40,678 nucleotides of DNA from an uncultured Clostridia bacterium (GCA_946538615.1 CAMNGW010000007.1:1-40678), one strand, 5' to 3'; positions 25,499-34,862 are shown, counted from the stretch's first letter. Numbers and translations: made by a program. The notes: generated from the letters alone by a model not told the origin.

Positions 25499-25530
25499 GG
25501 CGCTTGCGGAACTGACCGCAGAAAATCAAT

Positions 25531-25559
25531 GGCGTTCCCTGTCTGTGCCGGGGAACGCC
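25531..25559 (+). other. Intercistronic hairpin between the two GH32 genes
   Basis: GGCGTTCCC and GGGAACGCC form a perfect 9-bp stem with a long loop. There is no T tract, so it is more likely an mRNA-processing or stabilising structure than a terminator. Confidence 0.45.
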
Positions 25560-25610
25560 ATATTACTTGAAGGACCGGACCGTACCGCGTCCAAGGAAAG
25601 GAAGATGGAC

Positions 25611-27962
25611 ATGAAAACAAAGATTTTCCCTATCCTGGCAGTGCTGATGCTCGTTCTCCTGATACCCGCTTCCTTTGCCGGGGCAGAAGAAACGCCTGTT
25701 CTCTGCCTGCATTTTGACGAAGGCGCAGGCAGCACGGTGGCCGACGCGAGCGGGCACCTGGGGCAGACTGAGGTCCAGTACCAGTACCTGTCCCCTGCCT
25801 ATACCGATCCCATGGAGCCCGAATGGCGGGACAACGGTGTGGAAAACGGGTGCCTGCTCTTTGACGGCGCGTCCACATGCATCGCGTATGGCCCGGACGA
25901 AATCTGCGTGGGCGGGAAAGCCCTGACGGTCAGCGTATGGGTGGCCCCACGCGCTTTTGAGTGGGACGATCCCAACGCAGCTGAGGCGGGGAACGCCCAT
26001 CTGACCGCAATCGCAGGACAGTACTACAAAGCGGAGAAGCAGGGTTTCCTGCTGGGGTACCAGCGCTTCGGGAGACTGTGCTTTGAAGTGGGCACAGGGG
26101 AAAACTGGTACACGCTGTGGGCAGATGATGAGAGGCTTGAACGCGGGGCATGGAACCATGTGGCGGCGGTGTTTGACGGGGATAACGGCACCATGTCGCT
26201 CTACCTGAACGGGGAGCTGGCTGCCGAGATGCAGATTGCCCAGGGCTCGGCGGTCCATTTGGCGGGGAACGAAAGCCTGCTGATCGGGAAAAATGGGTAC
26301 GGTGAGCAGATCCCTGCGGGCAATTATCAGATGTTTGCGGGCCTTATGGATGAACTGTCGCTGTACGCTTCAGCGCTTTCCGCGGAGAAAGTCGCTGCCC
26401 TTGCCGACAGGGAGACTGGGGCCATTGCCTATGAGGACATCGGCCTGGAAAACATCCTGACAGGGGACATCTATAAGACCCAGTACCACGGCGGACCTTA
26501 CCAGCACTGGATGAACGAGCCCCATGCCCCTGTGTATTACAATGGGGTCTACCACCTGTTCTTCCAGAGCAATTCTGTGGGCACTTACTGGCGGAACATC
26601 TGCTGGGGGCACCTTGTCAGTGAGGATACGGTGCACTGGCGGCCGGTCCAGGATGCCATTGTGCCCATGGAGAATACGGTTGTACCCGATGGCGTGTGGT
26701 CCGGCGGGGCCGCGATGGACTGCAACGGCGTTCCGGTCCTGTTCTTTACGGCAGGCAATGACAGCTTCCGTAAGGAAGGCCTGATCTCCAACCAGAACAT
26801 AGGGGCAGCCTATCCGGCGGACCTGAGCGACCCGGAGCTGAAAGAATGGATCGTGTGCGACGAACTGGCTATTGCGCAGCAGGAGGGCCAGGGACGGCCG
26901 GGTGAGTTCCGTGATTCCCATATCTGGAAAGAGGGGGACGCGTGGTACATGCTCGTGTGCTCCGGCAGCAGTGCCTCCCAGGGAGGAACGGCCCTTCTGT
27001 ATGTGACGGACCGCCTGGAAGTGCTGCCCGACGGCAGGATTGACATGGACTGGCAGTATAAAGGCCCTGTCTATGAGATGGAGAACCAGTCCGTGATCTA
27101 TGGCACCAGCTGGGAACTGCCTATCCTTCTGCCGCTGAGCAATGAGGCGGGGACAGTTTCCCGTTACGCCTTCTTTATTTCCCCGGCCCCCGCAAGCATT
27201 GCGGATAATAAGGTGTATTATTTCATCGGGGATTTTGACCGGGAGAGCGGAAAGTTCACGCCGGATGCGTCCATGGGCGGTCTCCCGAGAATGCTGGATT
27301 ACGGCAATAACGTGTTTACCGGGCCCAGCGTGATGCAGGACCCGGTCACAGGAAAGGTCTGCATGTTTTCCATTATGCAGGACCAGCGCCCCGGACCGGA
27401 ACAGGCTGCAGCCGGCTGGGCGCATGCCGTGGGCCTGACCCGGAACATCTTTTTGAACGATGAGGGTACAGATGTGTGCATCGCCCCGGACCCACGCGTC
27501 TATGATCTTCTGGAAGAAAAGCTGCTTGGCCTGGAAAATGTCACGGCTGAAGAAGCCAATGCGGCGCTGCAGGGGGTCAGCGGTGACCTTCTGTACATCA
27601 GGGCCGTGCTGGTGCCTCAGGACCAGAAGAATTTCTCTCTGACGTGCAAGGCGGCGGGAAGACGGAACCAGACCAGTTTCACCTATTATGGCGAGCGGGG
27701 CACGATGGACGGCTTCACCACCAACCGCGGCAAGGATGCCAAGGCGTCTGTCATAGAAGGGAAAGTGCCCCTCAGGGACGGGAAGCTCACCATGGAAGTC
27801 TTTATCGACCGTTCCCTGGTGGAGGGCTACTTTAACCGTGACAAGGCGATCAGCATTCGTTCCTATGCGGCCCCTGACGCCCAGCAGATTTTCCTGTCCG
27901 CCGACGGAGAGGTCCAGGTGGAGTCGCTTGAGGTATACAGGGTATCCTCGATTTATCAATGA
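25611..27962 (+). CDS. Secreted LamG-GH32 protein, divergent fructanase-like enzyme
   Basis: This is a 783-aa protein with signal peptide MKTKIFPILAVLMLVLLIPASFAGAEE. Residues of about 30-235 form a LamG/concanavalin-like domain (LCLHFDEGAGSTVADASG, NHVAAVFDGDNGTMSLYLNGELAAE). The GH32 part follows, but its motifs differ from the classic ones: HWMNEPHAP places E303 where the nucleophile Asp of WMNDPNG stands, FRDSHIW (D435) replaces RDP, and the acid/base E502 is kept in SWELP. I recall NEPHAP-type GH32 proteins in other Bacillota, so this is a subfamily rather than a single broken enzyme. It probably binds or cleaves fructans outside the cell. The start at 25611 has AGGAAG six bases before; ATG 25605 is the alternative. 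Confidence 0.88.
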   Translation: MKTKIFPILAVLMLVLLIPASFAGAEETPVLCLHFDEGAGSTVADASGHLGQTEVQYQYLSPAYTDPMEPEWRDNGVENGCLLFDGASTCIAYGPDEICVGGKALTVSVWVAPRAFEWDDPNAAEAGNAHLTAIAGQYYKAEKQGFLLGYQRFGRLCFEVGTGENWYTLWADDERLERGAWNHVAAVFDGDNGTMSLYLNGELAAEMQIAQGSAVHLAGNESLLIGKNGYGEQIPAGNYQMFAGLMDELSLYASALSAEKVAALADRETGAIAYEDIGLENILTGDIYKTQYHGGPYQHWMNEPHAPVYYNGVYHLFFQSNSVGTYWRNICWGHLVSEDTVHWRPVQDAIVPMENTVVPDGVWSGGAAMDCNGVPVLFFTAGNDSFRKEGLISNQNIGAAYPADLSDPELKEWIVCDELAIAQQEGQGRPGEFRDSHIWKEGDAWYMLVCSGSSASQGGTALLYVTDRLEVLPDGRIDMDWQYKGPVYEMENQSVIYGTSWELPILLPLSNEAGTVSRYAFFISPAPASIADNKVYYFIGDFDRESGKFTPDASMGGLPRMLDYGNNVFTGPSVMQDPVTGKVCMFSIMQDQRPGPEQAAAGWAHAVGLTRNIFLNDEGTDVCIAPDPRVYDLLEEKLLGLENVTAEEANAALQGVSGDLLYIRAVLVPQDQKNFSLTCKAAGRRNQTSFTYYGERGTMDGFTTNRGKDAKASVIEGKVPLRDGKLTMEVFIDRSLVEGYFNRDKAISIRSYAAPDAQQIFLSADGEVQVESLEVYRVSSIYQ

Positions 27963-28066
27963 CGGCTGCCGTGGGGCGTGAACCCGGGGAAGCCTGCCGG
28001 GAGGCGGAAAAGGATAGCTGTCCGGCCAGGCCCTGCTGAATGAACAAAAAGTCTGTATGATCTGAA

Positions 28067-28108
28067 GCACACAGGTTGCGTCTGCGAAACGTAGCCTGTG
28101 TGCTTTTC
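28067..28108 (+). terminator. Terminator of the fructan operon
   Basis: A perfect 9-bp stem GCACACAGG/CCTGTGTGC with a 19-base loop is followed by TTTTCTG. The gap 27963-28422 (460 bases) has no other feature I can support; the upstream extension of the next ORF into it lacks a ribosome site. Confidence 0.75.
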
Positions 28109-28422
28109 TGTGTCAGTGAACATCCCGGGGGTTATTCACGGTGAAGCGGTGCCCGCACGGCAGGGAGCTGTCAAAGGCGGATGAGCGTTTACGCTTTCCT
28201 GAGTGCCCGGCGGACAGGGGAGACGATCCGGGTGATGCGGGAGCACCTGTGCAGCGGAAAGGTAGGGAACAGAATGTGCATTCAGTCCCTGAAAAGGCCG
28301 GAAAAGGCAGACGGGGATGGTCTGTCCTCAATGGTTCCTTGCGGAGGAAAGCGGGGAAGCGGCTTGCAATCCGTGAAGATCCGGGTACAATGAATGCAGA
28401 AAAAGAAACAGGAGGCGTTTAT

Positions 28423-30777
28423 ATGAGAAATGGGTCCGGCAGGTACCGGGACACTGTACCTGGCACATCTGTCACTGTGGACGCACTGGCGGACGTGGCG
28501 GTTGCGGTTGTGGTGCTTATCGCTGTACTTCTGATCCAGTTTGTCGCAGTACCCTATGTCAATGAGACGTATCACTATACAGCGGAAACTGTGGGAATTG
28601 ATTACGGTTTATCCGGGCTTGTCAGAATCATCTTCACATCACCGCCGACAACGTGGTTCCAGACAAAGCTGCTGTCTTTTGATCTGCCGAATTATGCCTG
28701 GTACACTGCCCTGCTGCTGGCCGTTACGGTTCAGTTGATCACGGCCCATATTCAGTCCTGCATTGAGCTGTCCTGGGTGACGCGCTTTCATCCTGCCGTG
28801 CAGGTTGCTGTCCGGTTCCTCAAGGCATGGCTGATGACATCGTTGATGATGTCCCTTCTGACATTGGCGCTGATAACTGTTTGTCCTCAGAATGTGCCCC
28901 TGCTCTACCAGCTCTTTGAGATGTTCCTGTTCTGCCTGCCGGGCCTGATCCATACCATCATACGGTCCAGAAGGCCCAGGAAGACAAGACCCTCCCTCTG
29001 GGCGGGTCTGCCCCTGATGACTGTCAATGCACTTCTGGCTCTGCTGATGGTGGGCTATCCCCTGGTAGGCTCCCTTCTGCTGATCGCGGCAGACTATCTG
29101 AGCACACAATGGAGCGCACCGGGAACAGATACAAAACGAATGGACCGGGAGCGGCCCTTTGAGCGGCTGGCTGCGGTGGTCATATCCTCGGTGGCCATTG
29201 CTGTCATTGGGGCGGTCTTCATTATGCCGCAAGTGAAGATGCACGGACCGACCATAGAGACACACTATGAGTATTACAGTGTCAAAGCCATTGAGGCAGA
29301 CGGGCGGCGGGCCGTGTTCCTGCGTTCAGATGGTGCCGCTGTTGACCAGAACAACCGGGTCTATACGGATCATGTCCGTCAGGTCTCGCTGTGCACTTCC
29401 AATGCCTTTTTCCTGAAAGATAACGGAGACCTGGTTGTCGTTTCATCACCTGAATACGGACCTGCTCCATTTCTCAAGGACATTGTCTGGACCGATTCCT
29501 TTGATGACGTCCTGATCGCCGTCGACGGGAAGGGCAACCTTTGGGGGTACGGTGACCTGACGGGCTATCTGCCGGAAGGTGCATACTGTGCCAAGCCAAC
29601 GCTGATTGCGGAGAATCTGCACCTGGTGCAGGCCGATATCGGACCGGACCATATCCTGATGATTGACGGGGATGGCAATCTGTATGGCATGGGCGGGAAC
29701 AAAACGGGCCAGCTTGGCAATGGTGCCTGTGCCATAAAGCCCCAGCCCGTCAGCCAGATTATGGCAGGCGTTCAGCAAGCCAAGGCGGGGAACGGCTTTT
29801 CTCTGGCCCTTTTGAAGGACGGGACTGTCTGGGGGTGGGGGCGCAATGACGTCGGCCAGCTTGGTACAGGGGTCAGGATCAGAAAGTTCACCATCGGAAG
29901 GGGCTATGCTGTCAATGACGGGCTTGCCTTTGTGCCTGAGCCGACTCAGCTTTCCTTCGCTGATACCGCCATTGTGCAGATTGCAGTCGGAGCAGAAGGG
30001 GCTTTTGCCCTTGACAGTGAACAGAACATGTGGGTGTGGGGAAAGAATGTGAACAGCGAATCCATCGCGGAGCCTGTAAAGAAATGGCACAGCGTGGCAT
30101 GGATTGCAGACAACAAGGTCCAGCAAGGGGTCCTTGACCAGATCTGCAACTATGTGGCTGACGATGGGAAGGCTTATAAGGTTGCACCGGGCCAATTGCA
30201 GGAGAGCGATACAACGACAGAAACCATCGTGCTGGTCTATGACCCGATGAGCCCCGACTGGATGCCAAAACCAGTGGAGGAAATCAGTACCCGTATGGAG
30301 GAATGGCTGAAAAGCCTCCATATTTTCCCCGAACCTGAACCGGAAGCGGCACCTGAACCCATTGTCTCTGTTATCAGAGCTCCTGAGCGGAGGGACCGGT
30401 CCTGCGAGCTCCAGTTCTTCGGCGGGCATATGTACCAGATCATTCCTGAATACATGTATATGAAGAATGCACAGAGCTATTGTGAGAGCATGGGCGGACA
30501 TCTGGCGACCATTACCTCGGCAGAAGAGCACCAGTTTCTCACGGCCATGGTGGAATCAACAGATGGCGAATATGGAAGATTCTTCAGCATTGGCTTAACA
30601 AACGATCAGAACTTCGCCTGGGTCACAGGTGAATCCACAGCATATCTCAGCAAGCTGAATCTCCGGCCCGCCTATACACTTGAAAACGGTGAGGGATATA
30701 TCAGTCAGGACGGAAAGCTGAATGTGGGCGCAATCATCAAGCATCCGTTCATTTGTGAATGGGATTTCGATGAATGA
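28423..30777 (+). CDS. Membrane protein with RCC1-like repeats and C-terminal C-type lectin domain
   Basis: The start is set at the ATG with AGGAGGCG upstream (MRNGSGRYRD), 94 codons inside the ORF-track call, giving 784 aa. The N-terminal 280 residues contain about five or six hydrophobic helices. After the last one (VISSVAIAVIGAVFIMPQV) comes an extracellular part with degenerate RCC1 propeller repeats, clearest in AKAGNGFSLALLKDGTVWGWGRNDVGQLG and ILMIDGDGNLYGMGGNKTGQLG. A proline/glutamate linker (PEPEPEAAPEP) leads to a C-type lectin-like domain from about residue 664: NAQSYCESMGGHLATITSAEE, IGLTNDQNFAWVTGE, FICEWDFDE. It is probably a surface-recognition protein. The ligand is unknown, and the calcium-site EPN motif of true lectins is not evident. 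Confidence 0.85.
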   Translation: MRNGSGRYRDTVPGTSVTVDALADVAVAVVVLIAVLLIQFVAVPYVNETYHYTAETVGIDYGLSGLVRIIFTSPPTTWFQTKLLSFDLPNYAWYTALLLAVTVQLITAHIQSCIELSWVTRFHPAVQVAVRFLKAWLMTSLMMSLLTLALITVCPQNVPLLYQLFEMFLFCLPGLIHTIIRSRRPRKTRPSLWAGLPLMTVNALLALLMVGYPLVGSLLLIAADYLSTQWSAPGTDTKRMDRERPFERLAAVVISSVAIAVIGAVFIMPQVKMHGPTIETHYEYYSVKAIEADGRRAVFLRSDGAAVDQNNRVYTDHVRQVSLCTSNAFFLKDNGDLVVVSSPEYGPAPFLKDIVWTDSFDDVLIAVDGKGNLWGYGDLTGYLPEGAYCAKPTLIAENLHLVQADIGPDHILMIDGDGNLYGMGGNKTGQLGNGACAIKPQPVSQIMAGVQQAKAGNGFSLALLKDGTVWGWGRNDVGQLGTGVRIRKFTIGRGYAVNDGLAFVPEPTQLSFADTAIVQIAVGAEGAFALDSEQNMWVWGKNVNSESIAEPVKKWHSVAWIADNKVQQGVLDQICNYVADDGKAYKVAPGQLQESDTTTETIVLVYDPMSPDWMPKPVEEISTRMEEWLKSLHIFPEPEPEAAPEPIVSVIRAPERRDRSCELQFFGGHMYQIIPEYMYMKNAQSYCESMGGHLATITSAEEHQFLTAMVESTDGEYGRFFSIGLTNDQNFAWVTGESTAYLSKLNLRPAYTLENGEGYISQDGKLNVGAIIKHPFICEWDFDE

Positions 30778-30825
30778 GCACAGCGGCCTTACTGATGACA
30801 GCACCGGGAGGGCAGCTGAGTGGGT

Positions 30826-30846
30826 CCTTGGCTTACGCAGCCAAGG
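30826..30846. other. Small hairpin downstream of the RCC1/lectin gene
   Basis: CCTTGGCT and AGCCAAGG form a perfect 8-bp stem around TACGC, 48 bases after the stop. No T tract follows, so terminator function is uncertain. A second element, the 16-bp palindrome TACCGCATATGCGGTA, lies at 30876-30891. Confidence 0.4.
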
Positions 30847-30964
30847 GTCCTTCGCATGCAGGAAGTCAGTCCTTATACCGCATATGCGGTACGGGGTAAC
30901 TGTCCCAGGGGATAACGCGGCTTCAGGCATCCGAACCTGGCAAGAAGACGGATACCCGGGGAAC

Positions 30965-31680
30965 ATGAAAATATGGTTGATTCACACTGCTGCTGGCCAT
31001 GGTGCTTGCGTCTGGCAGCACGGGCAAGGGAAGGGCGGACATGATTCCTGCCCGCGGCGAGGGACAGACCGGCTTTCTGGCTGTGGTGCTGTGTGAACTT
31101 CTGACTGTGCGGCACGAGCCCAGCGCTTCTTCAGATGCCGTGAAAACGCTGCATTTCGGTGACGTGATCATTGTTCAGCCGCAGACAAGCGGATGGGTCA
31201 CCTGCTTCCTTTCCCGGATGATGTGGATGGAAGCTGCGCGGGCTGGGTCAATGAGGATGACCTGCCCATAGATCCCGACGGGTTCAGTACCAGGGCGCAG
31301 ACTCCGGTGCATGCATGGAACGATATGGCAGCTCTGCGACTTGCACGGATGGATAAAGACACGCTGCTTCCCATTCTGAAAACCGAAGGGAACTGGCTCC
31401 TGGCCGGTCTGTGTGGCGCTGTCGCGGATCAGACCGGAAGACAGAATGGGGAACGGTTTGAAACCACGATCATGCTGGAAGGCATGGAGGAAACGGTACA
31501 TTGCGAACACATCATCAATACCGGGCACGGGATTGAAATGGACTATGACTATGAAAACTTCCTTCGCCGGAGCAAAGCGGACCGGGAATGCTTCGTTCCT
31601 CTTTACGGTGCCCCTCAGGAGCCCACGGATGATCTGAAAGTGGCATTCAGCTCCCAGGATGCCGATGCTGCCGCAGAATG
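30965..31680 (+). pseudogene. Frameshifted secreted SH3b-domain protein
   Basis: Three frames together give one protein. ATGAAAATATGG starts a signal peptide; a shift then gives FTLLLAMVLASGS and an SH3b domain (LLTVRHEPSASSDAVKTLHFGDVIIVQPQTSGWVTCFL). Near 31205-31215 another single-base shift is needed to continue DDVDGSCAGWVNEDDLPIDP and a C-terminal domain with MEETVHCEHIINTGHGIEMDYDYENFLRRSKADRECFVPLY. The two ORF-track pieces (30999 and 31193) are the fragments. The EMDYDYExF...DRECF pattern is familiar from secreted proteins of gut Clostridia. The end is set where the recognisable sequence stops. Confidence 0.65.
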
Positions 31681-32181
31681 TCATACCTGCTGCCAATGGG
31701 TGTATCGTGGCAAGGGAAAAATGCACGACCGAAGGCCCCGGAGGCTTTGGGGCGCGGATCGGACACATGATGAACACTTTCGCCTTCATCAGCGCACAGG
31801 GACAGTAAGGCCGGATGGCAGCCAGTATGCCTGCGATTGCCGTTTCACTCAACAGGCCCGGGGACGTTTCTTCCCGGGCCTTCTGTGCCCCTGCAGTCCT
31901 GACGCACTGAAGGCATGCTGCACTTTTATGCGGCACGGAACATGGTGAAAGGCCGTCTGGCGGACATGTTCTTGTGGACCTCTGGCACAAATACGGCAGT
32001 CTGCCTGTAAAGCCAAAGGAGTGTATTGAAATCGGCGCAGATACTGAGGAACACTAAGGATCAAAGGATCTGAAGAGGAGAGATCATGGCATCGGGACAA
32101 GAGCAACAGCGAGTTGCTTGCTGTTCTGCTCCGGACAGGCGATAATTGAACTGCACCAGTCAAAGAAAGGAGGCCTGCTCA
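31681..32181. other. About 500 bases without a supported gene
   Basis: The 31193 ORF continues here in cysteine- and arginine-rich sequence that looks like noise. One frame before 32057 reads GGHVLVDLWHKYGSLPVKPKECIEIGADTEEH and stop, which may be the tail of another decayed gene. I cannot name it. The ribosome site of the XRE gene (GGAGG) lies at the right end. Confidence 0.4.
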
Positions 32182-32655
32182 ATGGAAGTCAAGGACATAC
32201 TGAAAAAACTCAGAGAAGAAAATAAGCTTACGCAGGATGAGCTGGCAGAACGTGTTATGGTAACAAGACAGGCTGTCAGCCGCTGGGAGACCGGGGAGAC
32301 ACAGCCAAATACGGATACACTCAAGCTGTTGTCCAAGGAATACAACGTTTCGATCAATACACTTCTTGGAAGTCCAAGACAGCTTGTATGTCAATGCTGC
32401 GGCATGCCATTGAATGACGATGGAATGATCAGCAAAGAACCGGATGGAAGTTTCAATGAGGCGTATTGCAAATGGTGCTATACGGATGGTGAATTTGTTT
32501 ATAAATCAGTGGATGCATTGCTCGAGTATCTGATTGGGCATATGCCGAACCCGGATCATTTACCTGAAAATGAGAGACGAATACAATACAACAGATATCT
32601 TTTACAGCTTAAACACTGGAAACAGGCGGGGGACAGTGCAGTCCACAACCAATAA
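32182..32655 (+). CDS. XRE-family regulator with C-terminal zinc ribbon
   Basis: The 157-aa protein has an N-terminal helix-turn-helix of the Cro/XRE class (DILKKLREENKLTQDELAERVMVTRQAVSRWETGETQPNTDTLKLLSKEYNVSINTLLG). A putative zinc ribbon follows with CQCCGMPL and CKWCYTDGEF, as in the zinc-ribbon-2 domain seen fused to such regulators in Bacillota. The C-terminal part is helical (LLEYLIGHMPNPDHLP). The start at 32182 follows AAAGGAGGCC; the ORF-track start is 12 codons early. It stands alone, with no clear partner gene. Confidence 0.9.
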   Translation: MEVKDILKKLREENKLTQDELAERVMVTRQAVSRWETGETQPNTDTLKLLSKEYNVSINTLLGSPRQLVCQCCGMPLNDDGMISKEPDGSFNEAYCKWCYTDGEFVYKSVDALLEYLIGHMPNPDHLPENERRIQYNRYLLQLKHWKQAGDSAVHNQ

Positions 32656-32731
32656 GGTGATTCCTTTGTTAAGGACATATATTGAAAGTGGTATGATCTG
32701 TAAGTTTCCTGATGAGAAGTTATCGGCACAG

Positions 32732-32780
32732 AAATATACGCCCGGAATCCCTGAAATCAAAGGGATTTGGGCGTATATTT
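32732..32780. repeat. Long inverted repeat (12-bp perfect arms plus inner stem)
   Basis: AAATATACGCCC and GGGCGTATATTT are perfect arms, and inside them AATCCCT pairs with AGGGATT, giving about 19 pairs in 49 bases. It may be the transcription stop of the XRE gene or a small mobile-element remnant. The rest of the gap 32656-33033 has no gene I can support; the 162-aa ORF there shows no recognisable family. Confidence 0.7.
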
Positions 32781-33033
32781 GTATTGAGCCGGAAATTGCG
32801 CTGCTCGCAGAGGGTGCAGAAGAGCCATTATTTTGGGGTCGTGCCAGGGGTTATACCTCTGCTGATCTCCTCAGTGAACGACAAGTCAGTCAGAATAAAA
32901 TACAGACCGCTGCTGATGTTATGGGTTGCCTGACCTCTGTGTGCCTTGGAATGGTTCGCCCGGCACGGCGATGTGTGCGTCACTTCGACATCAATGCTGC
33001 ATGTTTTACTGCAGATATCTGAACCGGTTTTCT

Positions 33034-34743
33034 TCATCCCTTCCGGATCAGGCATTCTTTCTCTTTGAAAGCGAATCCATATTTCAGAATTTTCTCTTTC
33101 GGAACCCCACGGGAGAGCAGCGCCGTCTCATACTGCTTTTCTTCAATCTGTTTCAGCGCGTTTGCTGCAGTGTCTTCCAGCGAACTCTCGTCATCTTCTT
33201 TGTCAAACACTTTGAACTCCAAAATAGCCGCGGGCTGGTCTGTCTTTTTAGGGACCATCATGACATCGTACCTGCCGTACCCGCTTTCCCGGTTGGATGT
33301 AATTTCATAGTCACGCATGTTTTCCGCCAGGAGCCCAAGTACAAGACCGTGATAAAAATTCTCCGGCATCCGACCAGAAGGCCGTTTCCCACCGTCAAAA
33401 TAACTCATGCTGTTCATCATGATCTCGTTCAGTGAACGACGTATGCCACGGGTGTCTCCCTTAAGCAGGGCTTCCGTGAAAGGAGACAATCCGCCGGATG
33501 TCTGTGCAAACCAGTCCCGGAACATGATTCTGAACATGCGCCTGACTTCGAGATTGGTCAGCTTCAGCGTGTAGAGCCGGTCTGTCCCTTCCCTGACAGC
33601 TTCCTTCTCTGTCATTGCGGTAACAATTTTCACGTACCCGGTTGCAAGCAGCAGGCTCCAGACCGCATCTGCGTTAGTATCCAGTTCGTTATAGATGATC
33701 TGTTCATTAATAGGTACGGTTACTTCTCCGCCGTTCATCAGGACCTCAAACAGACTCTTCATCTCCGGAACCCCCTGCCGGAGAAGTCTGGCAATCAGAC
33801 CGTTGCCACTGGAGTTGGCCCAGTATGTATCCAGTGTCCGGAAATTCAGATAGTTGGTCACAGACCAGGGATTGTAGATGTCCTGTACACCGCCAAAGGA
33901 AAACCCGTCATACCAGGTTTTGACTTCCTGCTTGTCTGCTTCGACAAAACCCTGCTGATCCAGCGCGTCAAAAACCTCATCTTCCGTAAATCCGAAACAG
34001 GTTGTGTAAAATGGGGATGTTGTCGTGATCACAGTCAGATTATTTAAATCAGAAAAAACGGATTCCATGCTCACGCGGGTAATTCCTGTCATGATGCCCT
34101 GCTCCATAGACATGTTGGTCTTAAAAGCGTTGTTGAACATGGTCCGGGTAAAGACCACCAGCTCATCCCAGAAACCATGAATATAAGCTTCCTGCAAAGG
34201 GGTATCATATTCATCCAGCAGGATCAGAACTTTCTTTCCGTGAATCTTTTCCAGCAGCGTTGAAAGCAAATTCAGGGACAGGGCTGCGTCATCATCCCGC
34301 ATATCTTCCCGGATCTGGTCGAGGGCTGCCTGCTCGTTCCGGTCCAGTATGTCTGTTCTGTACAGTTCAGGATGCGTGGAAAACAATTTGACAATCGTCT
34401 TCTTCATCTGAATCATCGTGCTTGCAAAGGTGCTTCCTTTGATGCCTGCAAAGCTCAGAAAAATCACTGGCCACTTTCCCTGCTGTGCCTGCATTCCTGG
34501 ATATTCCCAGACTTTCAGTCCCTCAAACAGTTCCCCGCGGTTCGCGTATTTATTTGAAAAAAAACAGTTCAGCATGGACATGTTAAGGGTTTTGCCGAAT
34601 CGCCTGGGCCGAGTGATCAGAGTAACTGCATCGTGTCGTTCCCACCAGTCACGGATCAGTCCCGACTTGTCCACATAAAAATCACCATTGTTCCGCAGCA
34701 TTTCAAAGTCCTGAATCCCTGTACCGATTTCCCGTTTCATCAT
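33034..34743 (-). CDS. AAA-ATPase-like / PD-(D/E)XK nuclease-like protein
   Basis: This is a 569-aa protein of the AAA-ATPase_like plus DUF1703 family that is common and often multicopy in gut anaerobes. The N-terminal part has FYVDKSGLIRDWWERHDAVTLITRPRRFGKTLNMSML, where RPRRFGKT is the modified Walker A, and VLILLDEYDTPLQEA as Walker B. The C-terminal part carries YGRYDVMMVPKK and AAILEFKVF, the D and ExK of a PD-(D/E)XK nuclease fold. The biological role is not established; a link to defence or mobile DNA is often proposed. The start codon is ATGATG, with no Shine-Dalgarno sequence, because the end of an IscB-type element stands immediately upstream. Confidence 0.9.
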   Translation of the reverse strand: MMKREIGTGIQDFEMLRNNGDFYVDKSGLIRDWWERHDAVTLITRPRRFGKTLNMSMLNCFFSNKYANRGELFEGLKVWEYPGMQAQQGKWPVIFLSFAGIKGSTFASTMIQMKKTIVKLFSTHPELYRTDILDRNEQAALDQIREDMRDDDAALSLNLLSTLLEKIHGKKVLILLDEYDTPLQEAYIHGFWDELVVFTRTMFNNAFKTNMSMEQGIMTGITRVSMESVFSDLNNLTVITTTSPFYTTCFGFTEDEVFDALDQQGFVEADKQEVKTWYDGFSFGGVQDIYNPWSVTNYLNFRTLDTYWANSSGNGLIARLLRQGVPEMKSLFEVLMNGGEVTVPINEQIIYNELDTNADAVWSLLLATGYVKIVTAMTEKEAVREGTDRLYTLKLTNLEVRRMFRIMFRDWFAQTSGGLSPFTEALLKGDTRGIRRSLNEIMMNSMSYFDGGKRPSGRMPENFYHGLVLGLLAENMRDYEITSNRESGYGRYDVMMVPKKTDQPAAILEFKVFDKEDDESSLEDTAANALKQIEEKQYETALLSRGVPKEKILKYGFAFKEKECLIRKG

Positions 34744-34750
34744 AAAATGT

Positions 34751-34795
34751 ACGCAAGGAGACCCCGACCTCTATAGGTCGTGGGAGGAATTGCGT
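34751..34795 (-). repeat. Terminal hairpin of the IscB-type element
   Basis: On the minus strand the order is ACGCAA, TTCC, then CGACCT-ATAG-AGGTCG and TTGCGT. Such imperfect subterminal hairpins are recognised by Y1 transposases of the IS200/IS605 group. It lies 8 bases from the start codon of the AAA-ATPase gene. Confidence 0.6.
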
Positions 34796-34862
34796 TCAGA
34801 CAACTCCAGTGCCCCCATGACATCTCCTTTCTGTTAAATAATTGGTTGCTGTTTCCAATAAT

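Noticed and set aside
26370-28070. 566-aa leftward ORF opposite the LamG-GH32 gene
   Set aside because: It is an antisense shadow; the translation has no domain pattern while the other strand has clear GH32 motifs.
28141-28422. N-terminal 94-codon extension of the RCC1/lectin ORF
   Set aside because: It is Arg/Gly-rich with no ribosome site, whereas a strong AGGAGG stands before the ATG at 28423.
32534-33022. 162-aa ORF overlapping the end of the XRE gene
   Set aside because: It begins inside the XRE gene in another frame, crosses a large inverted repeat and has no recognisable pattern.
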